From: Kaistella haifensis DSM 19056
GTDB lineage: Bacteria > Bacteroidota > Bacteroidia > Flavobacteriales > Weeksellaceae
DNA length: 64,000 nucleotides
Assembly (NCBI RefSeq): GCF_000735695.2
Contig: NZ_JASZ02000001.1
Coordinates: 62,001 to 126,000 of the forward strand
Direction of reading: 5' to 3'
In this document: positions 1 to 9,116 of the stretch, piece after piece
Layout of the letters: each line of letters opens with the position of its first letter
Position numbering within the stretch: position 1 is the stretch's first letter
The notes under the pieces: generated by a model
Database searches by the model: none
What the model saw: the letters and a program-made list of their open reading frames with translations, nothing else
Told to the model about the DNA's origin: nothing
Translations under genes and position numbers: made by a program

Positions 1-868
1 TTTTATCAGCCAAAACATCTAATTTGTAATAAATTTCCTGCAACGGATCGTGCCACATCAAGTGTGATTCGTGTTTTCCTAATTTCAAAGAAAGTCCTAA
101 AGTTGCGTTGAAGAAGTTATCAGAGATTTGATCCTCTCTCTTATTGATGCTGCTGTATTGTTCTCCTCCACCGTCAAATTCATCATCTCCGGTTACGAAA
201 TACATTACTCTACCTTCTACATCGATTCTTCGATTAATTTTATATTTTACACCAGCACCAGCTTGTCCAAACATAGAACCGAGTTTAAAAGGTTTAACCT
301 CTGTCATAAGTCTTTGTCCTGAAGCATCTTCCAAATAAGATCTATAAGCCAATGTTCCGATTCCGGCATACCCGTGAAGAGCCCATCTGAAAGGAGATTT
401 GTTATCAACTCTTCTTAATAAATTTGAGAAGTTGATATCTCCTAATAGTGAAATAGCATCGTACTGAGTTCTTGCACCTACATCCTGATAACCTGAACCA
501 GTTGCATTATCGGTTTTGGTATTGAACCAACCTTGTCTGGTTTCACCTTTATCGTATTGAAGGTTTAATCCAAAAGCATGGGTAATTGCTTTATCAACAC
601 TTAAGTAAGCGGAATAACCAAATACATTTTTACCATTTCCATTTTTGATTGATGTTAAATCTGCAGACTGTACCAATGGAATACCAGCACCAACAGAAAT
701 TGCCCAATCATTAAATCTTTTAGATTCTTGGGTAAATGGAGAAACGTTCGCTGATCCTGAAGTAAATGTATTAGGATAACCTCCAGTTGAAACCGCAACT
801 GAGTCCTGCGCGAACATAGCAGTAGGAATTGCTAATGCCAATGCGAAGCTTGCTAAATTTAGTTTCAT
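1..868 (-). CDS. OmpA-family outer membrane barrel protein, partial
   Basis: Its C-terminus runs off the left edge; 289 residues are visible. A signal peptide ending AMFAQ is followed by an N-terminal beta-barrel domain with motifs RFNDWAISVG, FSNLLRRVDN, RWALHGYAG and DEFDGGG, then DPLQEIYYK. In this family that point leads into thrombospondin type 3 repeats and a C-terminal peptidoglycan-binding OmpA domain, which would lie outside the window. Closely similar to the neighbouring gene at 903-2006, 34 bases upstream on the same strand, so the two look like a tandem duplication, probably cotranscribed after folK. Expected role is an outer membrane porin-like or structural protein; the specific role is unknown. 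Confidence 0.85.
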   Translation of the reverse strand, partial: MKLNLASFALALAIPTAMFAQDSVAVSTGGYPNTFTSGSANVSPFTQESKRFNDWAISVGAGIPLVQSADLTSIKNGNGKNVFGYSAYLSVDKAITHAFGLNLQYDKGETRQGWFNTKTDNATGSGYQDVGARTQYDAISLLGDINFSNLLRRVDNKSPFRWALHGYAGIGTLAYRSYLEDASGQRLMTEVKPFKLGSMFGQAGAGVKYKINRRIDVEGRVMYFVTGDDEFDGGGEQYSSINKREDQISDNFFNATLGLSLKLGKHESHLMWHDPLQEIYYKLDVLADK

Positions 869-902
869 AAGTTTAATTTTTATAAGTTAAAAATGATGTT
901 TA

Positions 903-2006
903 TTATTTAAATACTGTTCCGGCTGGGCAGCCATTATTTTCTACAGGTCCAGGCACTGTAACACACTTGTCATATAAATCGATGACTCCATCTAAATCCA
1001 TATCAAGTGCTACTCCAGCACCATCTACTCTGGCTCCCGCAGGTGTATCAACCTGGCGATCCCAATCATCACACACTCCATCATTATCTTGATCTCCTTT
1101 TTCGCAAACCACTATATCGCTAGGAGTTTCCTCCAAGAATTTAGTTTTATAGTAAGCTTCCTGCAACGGATCATGCCAAGCTAAATGAGACGGATGTTTC
1201 CCCAATTTGAATGATAGGCCTAAATTTACGGTAAGCAAATTGTCGCTATATGAATCATTGATAAGGTTGTAATTGATTCTTGGATGTCCGGTTTCTCTTA
1301 AATCTCCACCACCATCGAACTCTTCGTCACCACTCATAATATACATTGATCTCAACTCAACGTCTAATAATTTTGATAAATTATATTTGAGACCAACTCC
1401 AGCTTGTATAACGAAAGACGCAACACCTAGCTTTTGATCAACGGCAATCGGGAAGGTACGAGGTGCATATTGAGAAACGTCGTTATCCAAAAGCAATGTT
1501 TCATACCCTTGGAATCCCATTCCTAAATATCCATGAAGTGCCCATCTGTACGGGGAAGTATTATCAACTCTTCTTAATAAATTAGAAAAATTAACATCGC
1601 CAAGGACTGAAATCTGCTGATATTTTGTCCAAGCATTAGCGACCCCAGCTTTTACGCCTTCTGCTCCTGGCAATTGGCCTTGCTGGTTTGATTTACCCAT
1701 TTGATACTGCAAACTAAGACCAAAAGTGTGGGAAATTTGCTTGTCTAAACTTACATAAGCGTTCCAACCTTTGTTGATTTTGCCGTCATAAATAGACCTC
1801 AAGTCCGAATGCAGCATTATAGCCGCCCCTCCACCGACGGAAACCGCCCAGTCATTAAACCTTCTTGCTGAGTTATCAAACTTTTGAACATTGGCAGAGC
1901 CGCTGGAAAAAGTATTCGGATAATCATTTTTTGCTGAAACAGGTGTTTGATCCTGAGCATAAAAAACAAGTGGTAGGGTTAATGATAATAATAAACCTAA
2001 TTTCAT
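903..2006 (-). CDS. OmpA-like barrel protein lacking the OmpA domain
   Basis: Encodes 367 residues: signal peptide (ending VFYAQ), a barrel of about 270 residues shared with the gene at 1-868 (RFNDWAVSVGGG, FSNLLRRVDN, RWALHGYLGMG, EEFDGGGD), the DPLQEAYYK motif, then acidic calcium-binding-like repeats (DQDNDGVCDDWD, DMDLDGVIDLYDKC). It stops just after PVENNGCP, where family members normally continue into the OmpA-like peptidoglycan-binding domain. It therefore looks like a paralogue that lost its peptidoglycan anchor. It starts 11 bases after folK ends, so readthrough from folK is plausible. Confidence 0.85.
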   Translation of the reverse strand: MKLGLLLSLTLPLVFYAQDQTPVSAKNDYPNTFSSGSANVQKFDNSARRFNDWAVSVGGGAAIMLHSDLRSIYDGKINKGWNAYVSLDKQISHTFGLSLQYQMGKSNQQGQLPGAEGVKAGVANAWTKYQQISVLGDVNFSNLLRRVDNTSPYRWALHGYLGMGFQGYETLLLDNDVSQYAPRTFPIAVDQKLGVASFVIQAGVGLKYNLSKLLDVELRSMYIMSGDEEFDGGGDLRETGHPRINYNLINDSYSDNLLTVNLGLSFKLGKHPSHLAWHDPLQEAYYKTKFLEETPSDIVVCEKGDQDNDGVCDDWDRQVDTPAGARVDGAGVALDMDLDGVIDLYDKCVTVPGPVENNGCPAGTVFK

Positions 2007-2017
2007 ACTTTATGTTT

Positions 2018-2440
2018 TTAATGTGTTTTAATACTTTCCAACAATGTTCTTGAGAACTCGCGCTGATACAAATGCTTTAAATGAGGAATTTGCAACCGCT
2101 TAGATTCAAATTTCAAATCATTAAATAACACAATGTCAATATCAATAATTCTGTCCGTATATCCTTTTGTTACTGCAGAATCTGCTGTTCTTCCCATTTC
2201 CAACTCTATCTTTTTTATCAAATTCAAAAGTTTCACAGGCGAAAATTGTGTTTTTAGCACCAATGCAATATTACAAAAATTATAGTTACTGACAAATTCT
2301 ACGGCCTCAGAATGTAATATTTTACTTTTTGTTAAAATTTCGCCTATCTCGCTACTTATGAGTTTTTGCGCAATTTGCAAATTAGCTTCAGGATTTCCGA
2401 GGTTACTTCCGAGTAACAAAGTGACTGTATGCTGCGACAT
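2018..2440 (-). CDS. folK: 2-amino-4-hydroxy-6-hydroxymethyldihydropteridine pyrophosphokinase
   Basis: Transfers pyrophosphate from ATP to 6-hydroxymethyl-dihydropterin in folate synthesis. The 140-residue protein begins MSQHTVTLLLGSNLGN, the usual HPPK N-terminus, and has the family signature around DRIIDIDIVLF plus the pterin-site segment IPHLKHLYQREF. I chose the ATG at 2440; the open frame extends further upstream, but that sequence is not HPPK-like and overlaps divergent sppA. The two start codons are only 19 bases apart, so the promoters must overlap the opposite gene. The folate enzyme gene folA is elsewhere, at 17.8 kb. Confidence 0.92.
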   Translation of the reverse strand: MSQHTVTLLLGSNLGNPEANLQIAQKLISSEIGEILTKSKILHSEAVEFVSNYNFCNIALVLKTQFSPVKLLNLIKKIELEMGRTADSAVTKGYTDRIIDIDIVLFNDLKFESKRLQIPHLKHLYQREFSRTLLESIKTH

Positions 2441-2459
2441 ATTGCAAAATATAAATTTT

Positions 2460-4214
2460 ATGAGAAGTTTTTTTAAAAATGTCTTAGCAAATATAGTTGC
2501 AATTATGTTTATTGCTGCAATTTTTTTCATGTTTTTGATTACTTTGCTTGCCGTAAGTGCATTTAGCGACAATGGAATAGCCAAAGTAAAAGAAAATTCC
2601 GTCCTTACTTTAGACTTTAAAACCAAGGTAATCGATAGTCCTACAGAGGACAACAGCCATATATTTGCATTTAATGAAAAAGAAAAAAACATTCTTATCT
2701 ACGAAATGTTGGAAGCCATAAAAAAGGCAAAATCCGATGATAAAATAAAAGGAATCAGTATAGAAACCGACGGAATAATGGCCGGAATGACCCAACTTGA
2801 CGACATCCGAAATGCATTAGAAGATTTCAAAAAAAGCGGAAAATTTGTGTACGCTTATGGAAATTCTGTTTCGCAATCGGCCTACTATTTAGGCTCAGTT
2901 GCTGATCAATACTTTCTAAATCCATCCGGAGGAATTGAACTTAAAGGTATGACCACTGAAGTTCTCTACATGAAAAGCTTCGCTGAAAAATACGGAATCG
3001 GAATGGAAGTCATCCGTCACGGAAAATACAAATCTGCTGTAGAACCTTTCTTGAGAGACGATATGTCGCCCGAAAATAAAGAACAAATTTCGACGATGCT
3101 GAATGATTTATGGAGCGGAAATTCCACGAAAATGGCAAATTCCAGAAAAATTGATACAGCTCAATTTAGAACCGTAGTCGATAGTTTGTATGGAATTATT
3201 CCAGATTTAAGTCTTCAGCATCGACTTGTGGATCGATTAATGCAGAAAACCGAATACGATGATTTCATTAGAGCAAAAATCAACCTAAAGAAAAATGACA
3301 AACTGAACAAAATATCTTTCAGCAAATACATCAGCTCATTCAGTAAAGATAATTTTAAAAAAGACAACCAAGTTGCGGTTCTTTACGCATCCGGAGCGAT
3401 TTATAACGGTGAAGGAAACGATGAGATATATTCGGAAAATTTCGTGAAAGAAATCAAAAAATTAACAGAAAACGACAAAGTGAAAGCGGTAGTTCTCAGA
3501 ATAAACTCCCCAGGTGGAAGCGCTAACGCATCAGATGAAATTTTGTTTGAAATGCAACAATTGAAAAATAAAAAACCTGTTATAGTTTCTTTTGGTGACT
3601 ATGCGGCTTCAGGCGGCTACTATATCGCAATGGCGGCAGATAAAATTTTTGCCGAACCAAATACGCTTACAGGATCAATCGGTGTATTCGGGATGATTCC
3701 TTATTTTAAAGAACTTGCTAACAAAAACGGATTAAGTTCTCTCGCTGTAAATACGAACGCCAATTCGAATATGTATTCGCCATTGAACGGAATTACGCCG
3801 GGCGGTGTCGCAATAATGACGAAAAGTGTGGAACAGACGTATAAACGATTTGTGCATTTTGTTTCGAAAAACAGAAAAAAATCTTTCGAACAAATTGATG
3901 AAGTTGGAGGTGGAAGAATTTGGAGTGGAAAGAGAGCAAAACAAATCGGTTTGGTTGACGAATTGGGAACTTTAAACGATGCAATTAACTATGCTGCAAA
4001 ACAAGTTAAATTAAACAATTTCAATGTTGCATCCTATCCAAAAAAAGTAAGTGAGTTCGAGCAATTATTCAAGGACATGGAAGAAAACGAAATCTCAACA
4101 AAACTCATTAAAAATAAAATAGGCAAAGAGAATTATAAGATTTTCGAACAAATCATCAATCCGAAACTGCAAAGCGAGGTGATGATGGAAATGCCTTATC
4201 AAGTGAAATTTTAA
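2460..4214 (+). CDS. sppA: Signal peptide peptidase SppA, 67K type
   Basis: Membrane-anchored S49 serine protease of 584 residues that degrades cleaved signal peptides. One N-terminal transmembrane segment (about residues 8-33) precedes two tandem S49 domains. The catalytic lysine is in GKYKSAVEPF (about K191) and the nucleophile in GDYAASGGYY (about S384), matching the Ser/Lys dyad of the long E. coli-type enzyme. The start MRSFFKNV was chosen because the upstream in-frame residues antisense to folK lack a signal anchor. Transcribed alone, divergent from folK, and ended by the hairpin at 4228-4263. Confidence 0.95.
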   Translation: MRSFFKNVLANIVAIMFIAAIFFMFLITLLAVSAFSDNGIAKVKENSVLTLDFKTKVIDSPTEDNSHIFAFNEKEKNILIYEMLEAIKKAKSDDKIKGISIETDGIMAGMTQLDDIRNALEDFKKSGKFVYAYGNSVSQSAYYLGSVADQYFLNPSGGIELKGMTTEVLYMKSFAEKYGIGMEVIRHGKYKSAVEPFLRDDMSPENKEQISTMLNDLWSGNSTKMANSRKIDTAQFRTVVDSLYGIIPDLSLQHRLVDRLMQKTEYDDFIRAKINLKKNDKLNKISFSKYISSFSKDNFKKDNQVAVLYASGAIYNGEGNDEIYSENFVKEIKKLTENDKVKAVVLRINSPGGSANASDEILFEMQQLKNKKPVIVSFGDYAASGGYYIAMAADKIFAEPNTLTGSIGVFGMIPYFKELANKNGLSSLAVNTNANSNMYSPLNGITPGGVAIMTKSVEQTYKRFVHFVSKNRKKSFEQIDEVGGGRIWSGKRAKQIGLVDELGTLNDAINYAAKQVKLNNFNVASYPKKVSEFEQLFKDMEENEISTKLIKNKIGKENYKIFEQIINPKLQSEVMMEMPYQVKF

Positions 4215-4227
4215 GCAAAAAAAACAT

Positions 4228-4263
4228 AAAAAAACCGGTCTGAAAATTCAAACCGGTTTTTTT
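4228..4263. terminator. Bidirectional terminator between sppA and the GlsB-like gene
   Basis: An A-rich run, the arms AAACCGGT and ACCGGTTT around a short loop, then a T-run. Poly-A on one side and poly-T on the other let it serve both converging genes. Confidence 0.8.
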
Positions 4264-4277
4264 AGAATAATTTTTTA

Positions 4278-4532
4278 TTATGCTTTTTTGGTAACCATTC
4301 CGTAAATCCAAAGGACTAGCAAAGCACCTACTACAGCGAGAAGCATACTTTTAAAGTCGAAATCGTTTACAGTTCCCCAACCGAGCATACTACCGATCCA
4401 TCCTCCTACGAATGCACCTACGATACCTAAAATGATAGTCATTAGCCAACCCATTCCTTGATTTCCTGGCATAATTAATTTAGCGATTGCACCTGCGATA
4501 AGACCAAAAATGATCCAAGTTAAAATACCCAT
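4278..4532 (-). CDS. GlsB/YeaQ/YmgE family stress-response membrane protein
   Basis: An 84-residue, very hydrophobic, glycine-rich protein with three predicted membrane segments. It has the family start MGILTWIIFGLIAGAIAKLI, the MPGNQGMG loop, and a C-terminal segment VVGALLVLWIYG. Members (also called transglycosylase-associated proteins) are small inner membrane proteins linked to envelope or general stress; the biochemical role is not established. It lies downstream of ftsY on the same strand with an 84-base gap, and converges on sppA. Confidence 0.9.
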   Translation of the reverse strand: MGILTWIIFGLIAGAIAKLIMPGNQGMGWLMTIILGIVGAFVGGWIGSMLGWGTVNDFDFKSMLLAVVGALLVLWIYGMVTKKA

Positions 4533-4616
4533 AGTTTTAAAATTTTAATGTTAATATTTAGTATTTGGTTTTCCTAATGATTAGCAGAAAAAGTAATTAA
4601 AACAAGATGTTTGGTA

Positions 4617-5573
4617 TTAATTACGTTTTCTGAAAAATGAATCTACAAATTCCGTTCCATTAAATAATTGCAGGTCTGTCATTTTCTCGCCAACACCGAT
4701 ATATTTTACCGGAATTTGAAATTGATCAGAAATCCCAATCACCACACCTCCTTTCGCAGTACCATCCAATTTGGTTATTGCCAATGCATTAACTTCTGTA
4801 GCTGCTGTAAATTGTTTGGCTTGTTCAAATGCATTTTGCCCGGTAGAACCATCTAAAACCAAAAGAATTTCGTGTGGCGCATCAGAAATTACCTTTTGCA
4901 TCACTCTTTTGATTTTGGTAAGCTCATTCATTAAATTCACTTTATTGTGAAGTCTTCCTGCAGTATCGATGATTACAACATCCGCATTACTAGCTACAGC
5001 ACTTTGTACGGTATCAAAAGCAACAGAAGCCGGATCGGAACCCATTCCTTGTTTAATAATGGGCACGCCTACTCTTTCGCTCCAAATCACCAATTGATCC
5101 ACAGCCGCCGCACGAAAAGTATCTGCAGCGCCTAAAACTACTTTTTTCCCTTCTGATTTAAATTGATGTGCCAACTTACCAATGGTCGTCGTTTTGCCTA
5201 CACCGTTTACACCAACAACCATAATCACATAAGGTTTTTTGGTATCATCGATATTTCCTGATCCTGAATGGGGATTTTCCAAAAGCAATCCGGATATTTC
5301 TTCACGAAGAATAGCATCAAGTTCATCTGTGCTCACAAATTTATCACGAGCAACTCGGTCTTCAATTCTTTGGATAATTTTTATCGTTGTAGAAGCACCA
5401 ACATCGGAAGCGATCAACACTTCTTCCAGATCATCCAGCACTTCATCATCAACTTTCGATTTTCCTACAACCGCTTTGGAAATCTTTTCGAAAAACCCCT
5501 GATTCGATTTCTCGAGCCCTTTGTCTAAAGTTTCCTTTTCTTCTTTTTTAAATATATTTTTGAACCAACTCAT
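4617..5573 (-). CDS. ftsY: Signal recognition particle receptor FtsY
   Basis: SRP GTPase that docks ribosome-nascent chain-SRP complexes to the membrane translocon. The 318-residue protein has a short lysine/glutamate-rich A region, the helical N domain, then the G domain: P-loop GVNGVGKTTTIGKLA, DTFRAAAVDQL, DTAGR, TKLDGTAKGG and the C-terminal KYIGVGEKMTDLQLF. All nucleotide motifs are intact. In many Flavobacteriia ftsY directly follows rpmB-rpmG-DUF4295; here two secreted-protein genes lie between them. Confidence 0.96.
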   Translation of the reverse strand: MSWFKNIFKKEEKETLDKGLEKSNQGFFEKISKAVVGKSKVDDEVLDDLEEVLIASDVGASTTIKIIQRIEDRVARDKFVSTDELDAILREEISGLLLENPHSGSGNIDDTKKPYVIMVVGVNGVGKTTTIGKLAHQFKSEGKKVVLGAADTFRAAAVDQLVIWSERVGVPIIKQGMGSDPASVAFDTVQSAVASNADVVIIDTAGRLHNKVNLMNELTKIKRVMQKVISDAPHEILLVLDGSTGQNAFEQAKQFTAATEVNALAITKLDGTAKGGVVIGISDQFQIPVKYIGVGEKMTDLQLFNGTEFVDSFFRKRN

Positions 5574-5617
5574 TATCGAAATTTATTTCTGATTGTATCA
5601 GTGCTATTAAATCATAG

Positions 5618-5625
5618 CAAAGATA
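5618..5625 (-). promoter_or_regulatory. Promoter -7 box upstream of ftsY
   Basis: Exact Bacteroidota -7 consensus (TAnnTTTG; here TATCTTTG on the minus strand), 44 bases before the ftsY ATG. Confidence 0.5.
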
Positions 5626-5678
5626 AAAAAAAACTACCCAAAAATTGGATAGTTGAAAATAGATTAGGTCGAATGAAA

Positions 5679-6215
5679 TTATTCTTTCCAAAATGACCAA
5701 TTTGTTCCATTAAAAAAGCAAAGCATATTATTGGTAGTATCGAAAACCATCATTCCGGGAGACGGATTAATGATGGAACTATATTTGTCTACCAAAGGCA
5801 AAACCATTGCTTTATTAACATCTTCCAATACCAAAATACCGGGAACGTTTCTTGATTTCAGAGTACCAATCCTGGTTCTTGCGGTTGTATTTTCAGTTAG
5901 CAATCTCTGTGCAGAATCATCAGCAGCGCCTGAACCATCAACAGAAAGATCGAACCAAACATTGGATGATTTACTTTCGTCGTATTTATAATATTTTACC
6001 TTTTTGTCACTCAAATCATAGATCATTGTTCCGGGTACCGCTCCTGTAACCGCCGTTTCATTAGTTACCCAAGGTAACAAAAGTCCTTTGGCTGCAGTAT
6101 TACCAAATTCCAAAGATATTGATGTTGTATTGCTTACGGAAGCTTTTCCAATAGCTACTTGCGAATAATGTAAAGTGCAGATAATAAGAAAACCTAGTGT
6201 GAGTATATTTTTCAT
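5679..6215 (-). CDS. Secreted hypothetical protein with GMMVFDTTN C-terminal module
   Basis: A 178-residue protein with a signal peptide (ending HYSQ). Nothing enzymatic is visible. The N-terminal half resembles Bacteroidota cell-surface or tail-fibre-like repeats (GLLLPWVTNE, PGTMIYDLSDKKVKYY). The C-terminus, NPSPGMMVFDTTNNMLCFFNGTNWSFW, matches the C-terminus of the protein encoded just upstream (PAKGMMVYDTTNHCLKIYDGVAWKC). The genes are 8 bases apart, so they are probably cotranscribed and may act together on the cell surface. Function unknown. Confidence 0.75.
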   Translation of the reverse strand: MKNILTLGFLIICTLHYSQVAIGKASVSNTTSISLEFGNTAAKGLLLPWVTNETAVTGAVPGTMIYDLSDKKVKYYKYDESKSSNVWFDLSVDGSGAADDSAQRLLTENTTARTRIGTLKSRNVPGILVLEDVNKAMVLPLVDKYSSIINPSPGMMVFDTTNNMLCFFNGTNWSFWKE

Positions 6216-6223
6216 CTGTTATA

Positions 6224-8284
6224 TTAATTTATGGGTGGACAAGATTGAACATTAAAACACTTCCAAGCGACTCCATCGTATATTTTTAAACAATGGTTAG
6301 TGGTGTCATAAACCATCATTCCTTTCGCTGGTTCGATTATAGCCGGTATTTGTCCGTCATCTAATGGCGGTTCAAAGTTCGCCGCAACCCTATTGATTAC
6401 AAATCCTTTAGTTTTAGATTCTAAAGCAGTCCATGCTCCGGTTCTTATCATCGGCCAATTGCCATTATCTTTTCCAGCTCTACCGAGATTGGTGATTCCA
6501 TGATTAGTTGGCAATCCTCCGGTAATTACAGGTGGGGTTTTATAACAAAGATCGAAGTACAGACCGAAATTAACCTCTGTTACGTTTTGACCTATCACCG
6601 ATACTTCAGTTATACCGTCCAATGGAGTTGTATCTGTGGAAGAAACATGTTGGTAGGATGATGGGGCAACTACTTCTACGGTGTATTTAGTATTTCCACC
6701 AGTTAATCCTGTAAACATATATTGGCCCTCGAAATTAGAAAGCGTGGTATCAACCAGGTTCCCAGTAACATCGTAGAGATTTACTGTAACATTATACATC
6801 GCGGTTCCGTCCGGTATTACGCCGTTGTTATCTTGGTAGATCGTTCCCAAAATATTGTAGTAGTTTCTGTCCACTTTAATCAAATGATCTTCCACCTCTC
6901 CATCGGAAGCATAGCCAGTTGGACCTAAATTAGGATTAGAACTATAACGGATACGGGTATAATAACTCCCAGGAGCTAAACCTAATGCGGATAAATCGAA
7001 GATTGCATTTCCTGTTTTGTTGGCAGGTATGGTTTTCACTAATTTTTCTGTACTGTCAAAAGTCCCATTTTTGTCCGCATCAATTCAAACAGACATATAT
7101 GAGGTTAAGGGTGAAATGTTCACGTATTCAACCTTCATAAAACCATTTACAGTTGAAGTGCGTGAATTGAGTCCATCCTCATCGTTCCCGTTTAAATCAT
7201 CATAATTGGGATTTGGCATATTTGTACTATTTGCAGGCAAAGAAAGTATCGGGTTATCTTCTGAGTCAATAGTAGCTCCCAATCGAAGGGTTGGATCGTA
7301 GAATTTTGCAATTTTCCCTACCGGCGATGCATAATCATTTACATTGGATTCCGTACTTAAAGTTTTATTTCCATCTGGAAATAATCCTCCTCTAAATTTA
7401 TTTTCAAATAAGTGGTATGGTATCCCATAAGTCCGTGGAGCATCGGAATAATCTAATTCTTCTAAAAATCCGATGGCAATACTTTGTCCTCCGCCACCTT
7501 TTACTTCAGCATCAACGTATGGCACACCTTCAGCAAAAAGCATCGCATCGCCACGAGTGTCTCCACCATTTGGGTTGGTTACAAAAACCTTTTTTCCAGC
7601 ATTAGAAATTTTCAATTGTACAGAATAATTATTCCAAAATGCGGTAGATCGAATATATTTATCAATATACCTTATTCGTCCTTGCGGCGCCGAAAGTGAA
7701 TACCATTCGCCAGTACCATTCAATGATTCAGAACCTGCAAGCACAATTCCTGTTGCATTGCCCTTAACTCCCAATGGATCGGTCGCTTCTACAGTAAGGC
7801 GGTAAGTAACTCGGTTACCGCCCCCGACACTGCCATACAGGTTGTCGGTTGTAATAACAGCATTCGAGTCTGCTACTGCGGTAGAAGGATTAGTTGTGAA
7901 ATTTTTGAATCCGGAATATGCAGTAGGAAAGTTATTTCCACTCCAGCTGTTTGGAACATTAGCATTAAGGACAAAATTTGTTCCGATAGTAATTTGAGTT
8001 CCGATAGGACTCGCGGCGGTTGCTCCGGTATATACTTTTACATCTGAAATCGTAGCTTTATAGGTAAACCCAGCCGGTGAAACAAAAGTCGTTGTAGCAC
8101 CGTTCACCAGATTATCTCCTGCAGCTTTATTGTTATTAAGGTCCCAATTGATCCACCAAATACGCTTATGGTGCAAACCGGTTCCAGAAGTAGATTTTAG
8201 TGCGGCAGGTCGGCCAGTAGATGTGACTTGTGCATAGAAAAATCCTGACGCTACAATACCGAGTAATAAATAATTTTTTTTCAC
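6224..8284 (-). pseudogene. GEVEDY-type secreted surface protein split by in-frame TGA
   Basis: One 2.06 kb frame with a GTG start (8284) and signal peptide (ending FFYAQ) is interrupted by TGA at 7085-7087. The first piece ends ...SPLTSYMSV after the LNGNDEDGL motif. In the same frame after TGA it continues IDADKNGTFDSTEKLVKTIPAN and reaches YASDGEVEDHLIKV, a SdrD-B-like domain, and a GMMVYDTTN C-terminus. Family members have tryptophan at the stop (AWID.N.NGTF), so TGG became TGA. An internal GTG at 7039 could only give the 271-residue tail without a signal peptide. Intact length would be 686 residues. Either a recent null allele or a base error. Confidence 0.8.
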
Positions 8285-8323
8285 CGAATTTAATTGTGTT
8301 TATATTAGTTAAAAATAACGAAA

Positions 8324-8331
8324 CAAAATTA
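8324..8331 (-). promoter_or_regulatory. Promoter -7 box for the split surface-protein gene
   Basis: TAATTTTG on the minus strand, 39 bases before the GTG at 8284. This gives the secreted-protein pair its own promoter after the ribosomal cluster terminator. Confidence 0.5.
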
Positions 8332-8353
8332 ATTATTTTTGACCAATAAAAAA

Positions 8354-8382
8354 ACAATCCTAAAATTATATTTTAGGATTGT
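8354..8382 (-). terminator. Terminator of rpmB-rpmG-DUF4295 operon
   Basis: Perfect 12-base arms (ACAATCCTAAAA / TTTTAGGATTGT) around TTATA, followed on the minus strand by a U-run. Placed 24 bases after the DUF4295 stop. Confidence 0.8.
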
Positions 8383-8405
8383 ACTATAAGAAGTTATGAT
8401 GTGAA

Positions 8406-8561
8406 TTATTTTTTCAAATAACCATCTACATCATCTGCGTTCATTACTTTTTCTTCGAAAACGTAGGCTCCGGTTTTAGGAGACTTTACCATTTTCACAA
8501 CTTTGGTCATTTTTTTAGACCCTGCTCCACCCTGAAGTGTTGCTACTACTTTCTTTGCCAT
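8406..8561 (-). CDS. DUF4295 family small basic protein
   Basis: A 51-residue lysine-rich protein, MAKKVVATLQGGAGSKK...SPKTGAYVFEEKVMNADDVDGYLKK. It matches the DUF4295 family found in Bacteroidota immediately after rpmB and rpmG, probably a ribosome-associated or translation-linked protein, but no function is proven. It starts 19 bases after rpmG ends and closes the operon before the hairpin at 8354-8382. Confidence 0.85.
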   Translation of the reverse strand: MAKKVVATLQGGAGSKKMTKVVKMVKSPKTGAYVFEEKVMNADDVDGYLKK

Positions 8562-8580
8562 TTTTTATTATTTTAAAAAA

Positions 8581-8763
8581 TTACTTGATTTCTTTGTGAA
8601 GGGTGTATTTCTTAAGAACAGGATTGAATTTTTTCAACTCCAATCTCTCAGTAGTGTTCTTTTTATTTTTTGTCGTAATGTATCTTGACATTCCTGCTAC
8701 ACCAGTCTCTTTGTGCTCGGTGCACTCAAGAATCACCTGTACTCTGTTACCTTTTTTAGCCAT
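8581..8763 (-). CDS. rpmG: 50S ribosomal protein L33
   Basis: A 60-residue L33: [18 protein letters not shown], the [11 protein letters not shown] core and the [17 protein letters not shown]-terminus. It has only one cysteine where zinc-binding L33 forms have CxxC pairs, so this is the zinc-independent type. Its ATG overlaps the rpmB stop by one base, implying translational coupling. Confidence 0.95.
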   Translation of the reverse strand: MAKKGNRVQVILECTEHKETGVAGMSRYITTKNKKNTTERLELKKFNPVLKKYTLHKEIK

Positions 8764-9008
8764 TACTTATCTTTTTTTATAAATCCGTTTCTAGTTGCTC
8801 TTTCCAATGCTTCTTCGATACCAATCTTGTTGATAACTCTCAATCCGTGCGCAGAAACTTTTAGGGTTACAGATTTTTCTTGCTCCGGAAGGTAAAATTT
8901 CTTCTCCAATAAGTTAATTTCAAAACGACGCTTCGTTTTGTTATTAGCGTGAGAAACATTGTTTCCAACCATGGCACGCTTTCCTGTTATTTGGCAAATT
9001 CTTGACAT
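8763..9008 (-). CDS. rpmB: 50S ribosomal protein L28
   Basis: L28 of 81 residues starting [29 protein letters not shown], the canonical N-terminus; 14 further in-frame upstream residues are not L28-like and were excluded. The C-terminus [14 protein letters not shown] is also typical. First gene of the rpmB-rpmG-DUF4295 operon. The upstream minus-strand sequence TTATTTTGCAC is one mismatch from the -7 consensus. Confidence 0.96.
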   Translation of the reverse strand: MSRICQITGKRAMVGNNVSHANNKTKRRFEINLLEKKFYLPEQEKSVTLKVSAHGLRVINKIGIEEALERATRNGFIKKDK

Positions 9009-9116
9009 ATCTCGATGTTCTTTATTACTACTTATAATTTGAGAGTGCAAAATAACAAAGAAAATTTTAGATAGACAAATATTTATGAATTAATTATTTA
9101 TAAATTTCTAAAATCA

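Noticed and set aside
7085-7087. TGA read as tryptophan (alternative genetic code)
   Set aside because: coaD ends normally with TGA at 24408-24410, and other genes show no in-frame TGA; a single mutation or read error is simpler.
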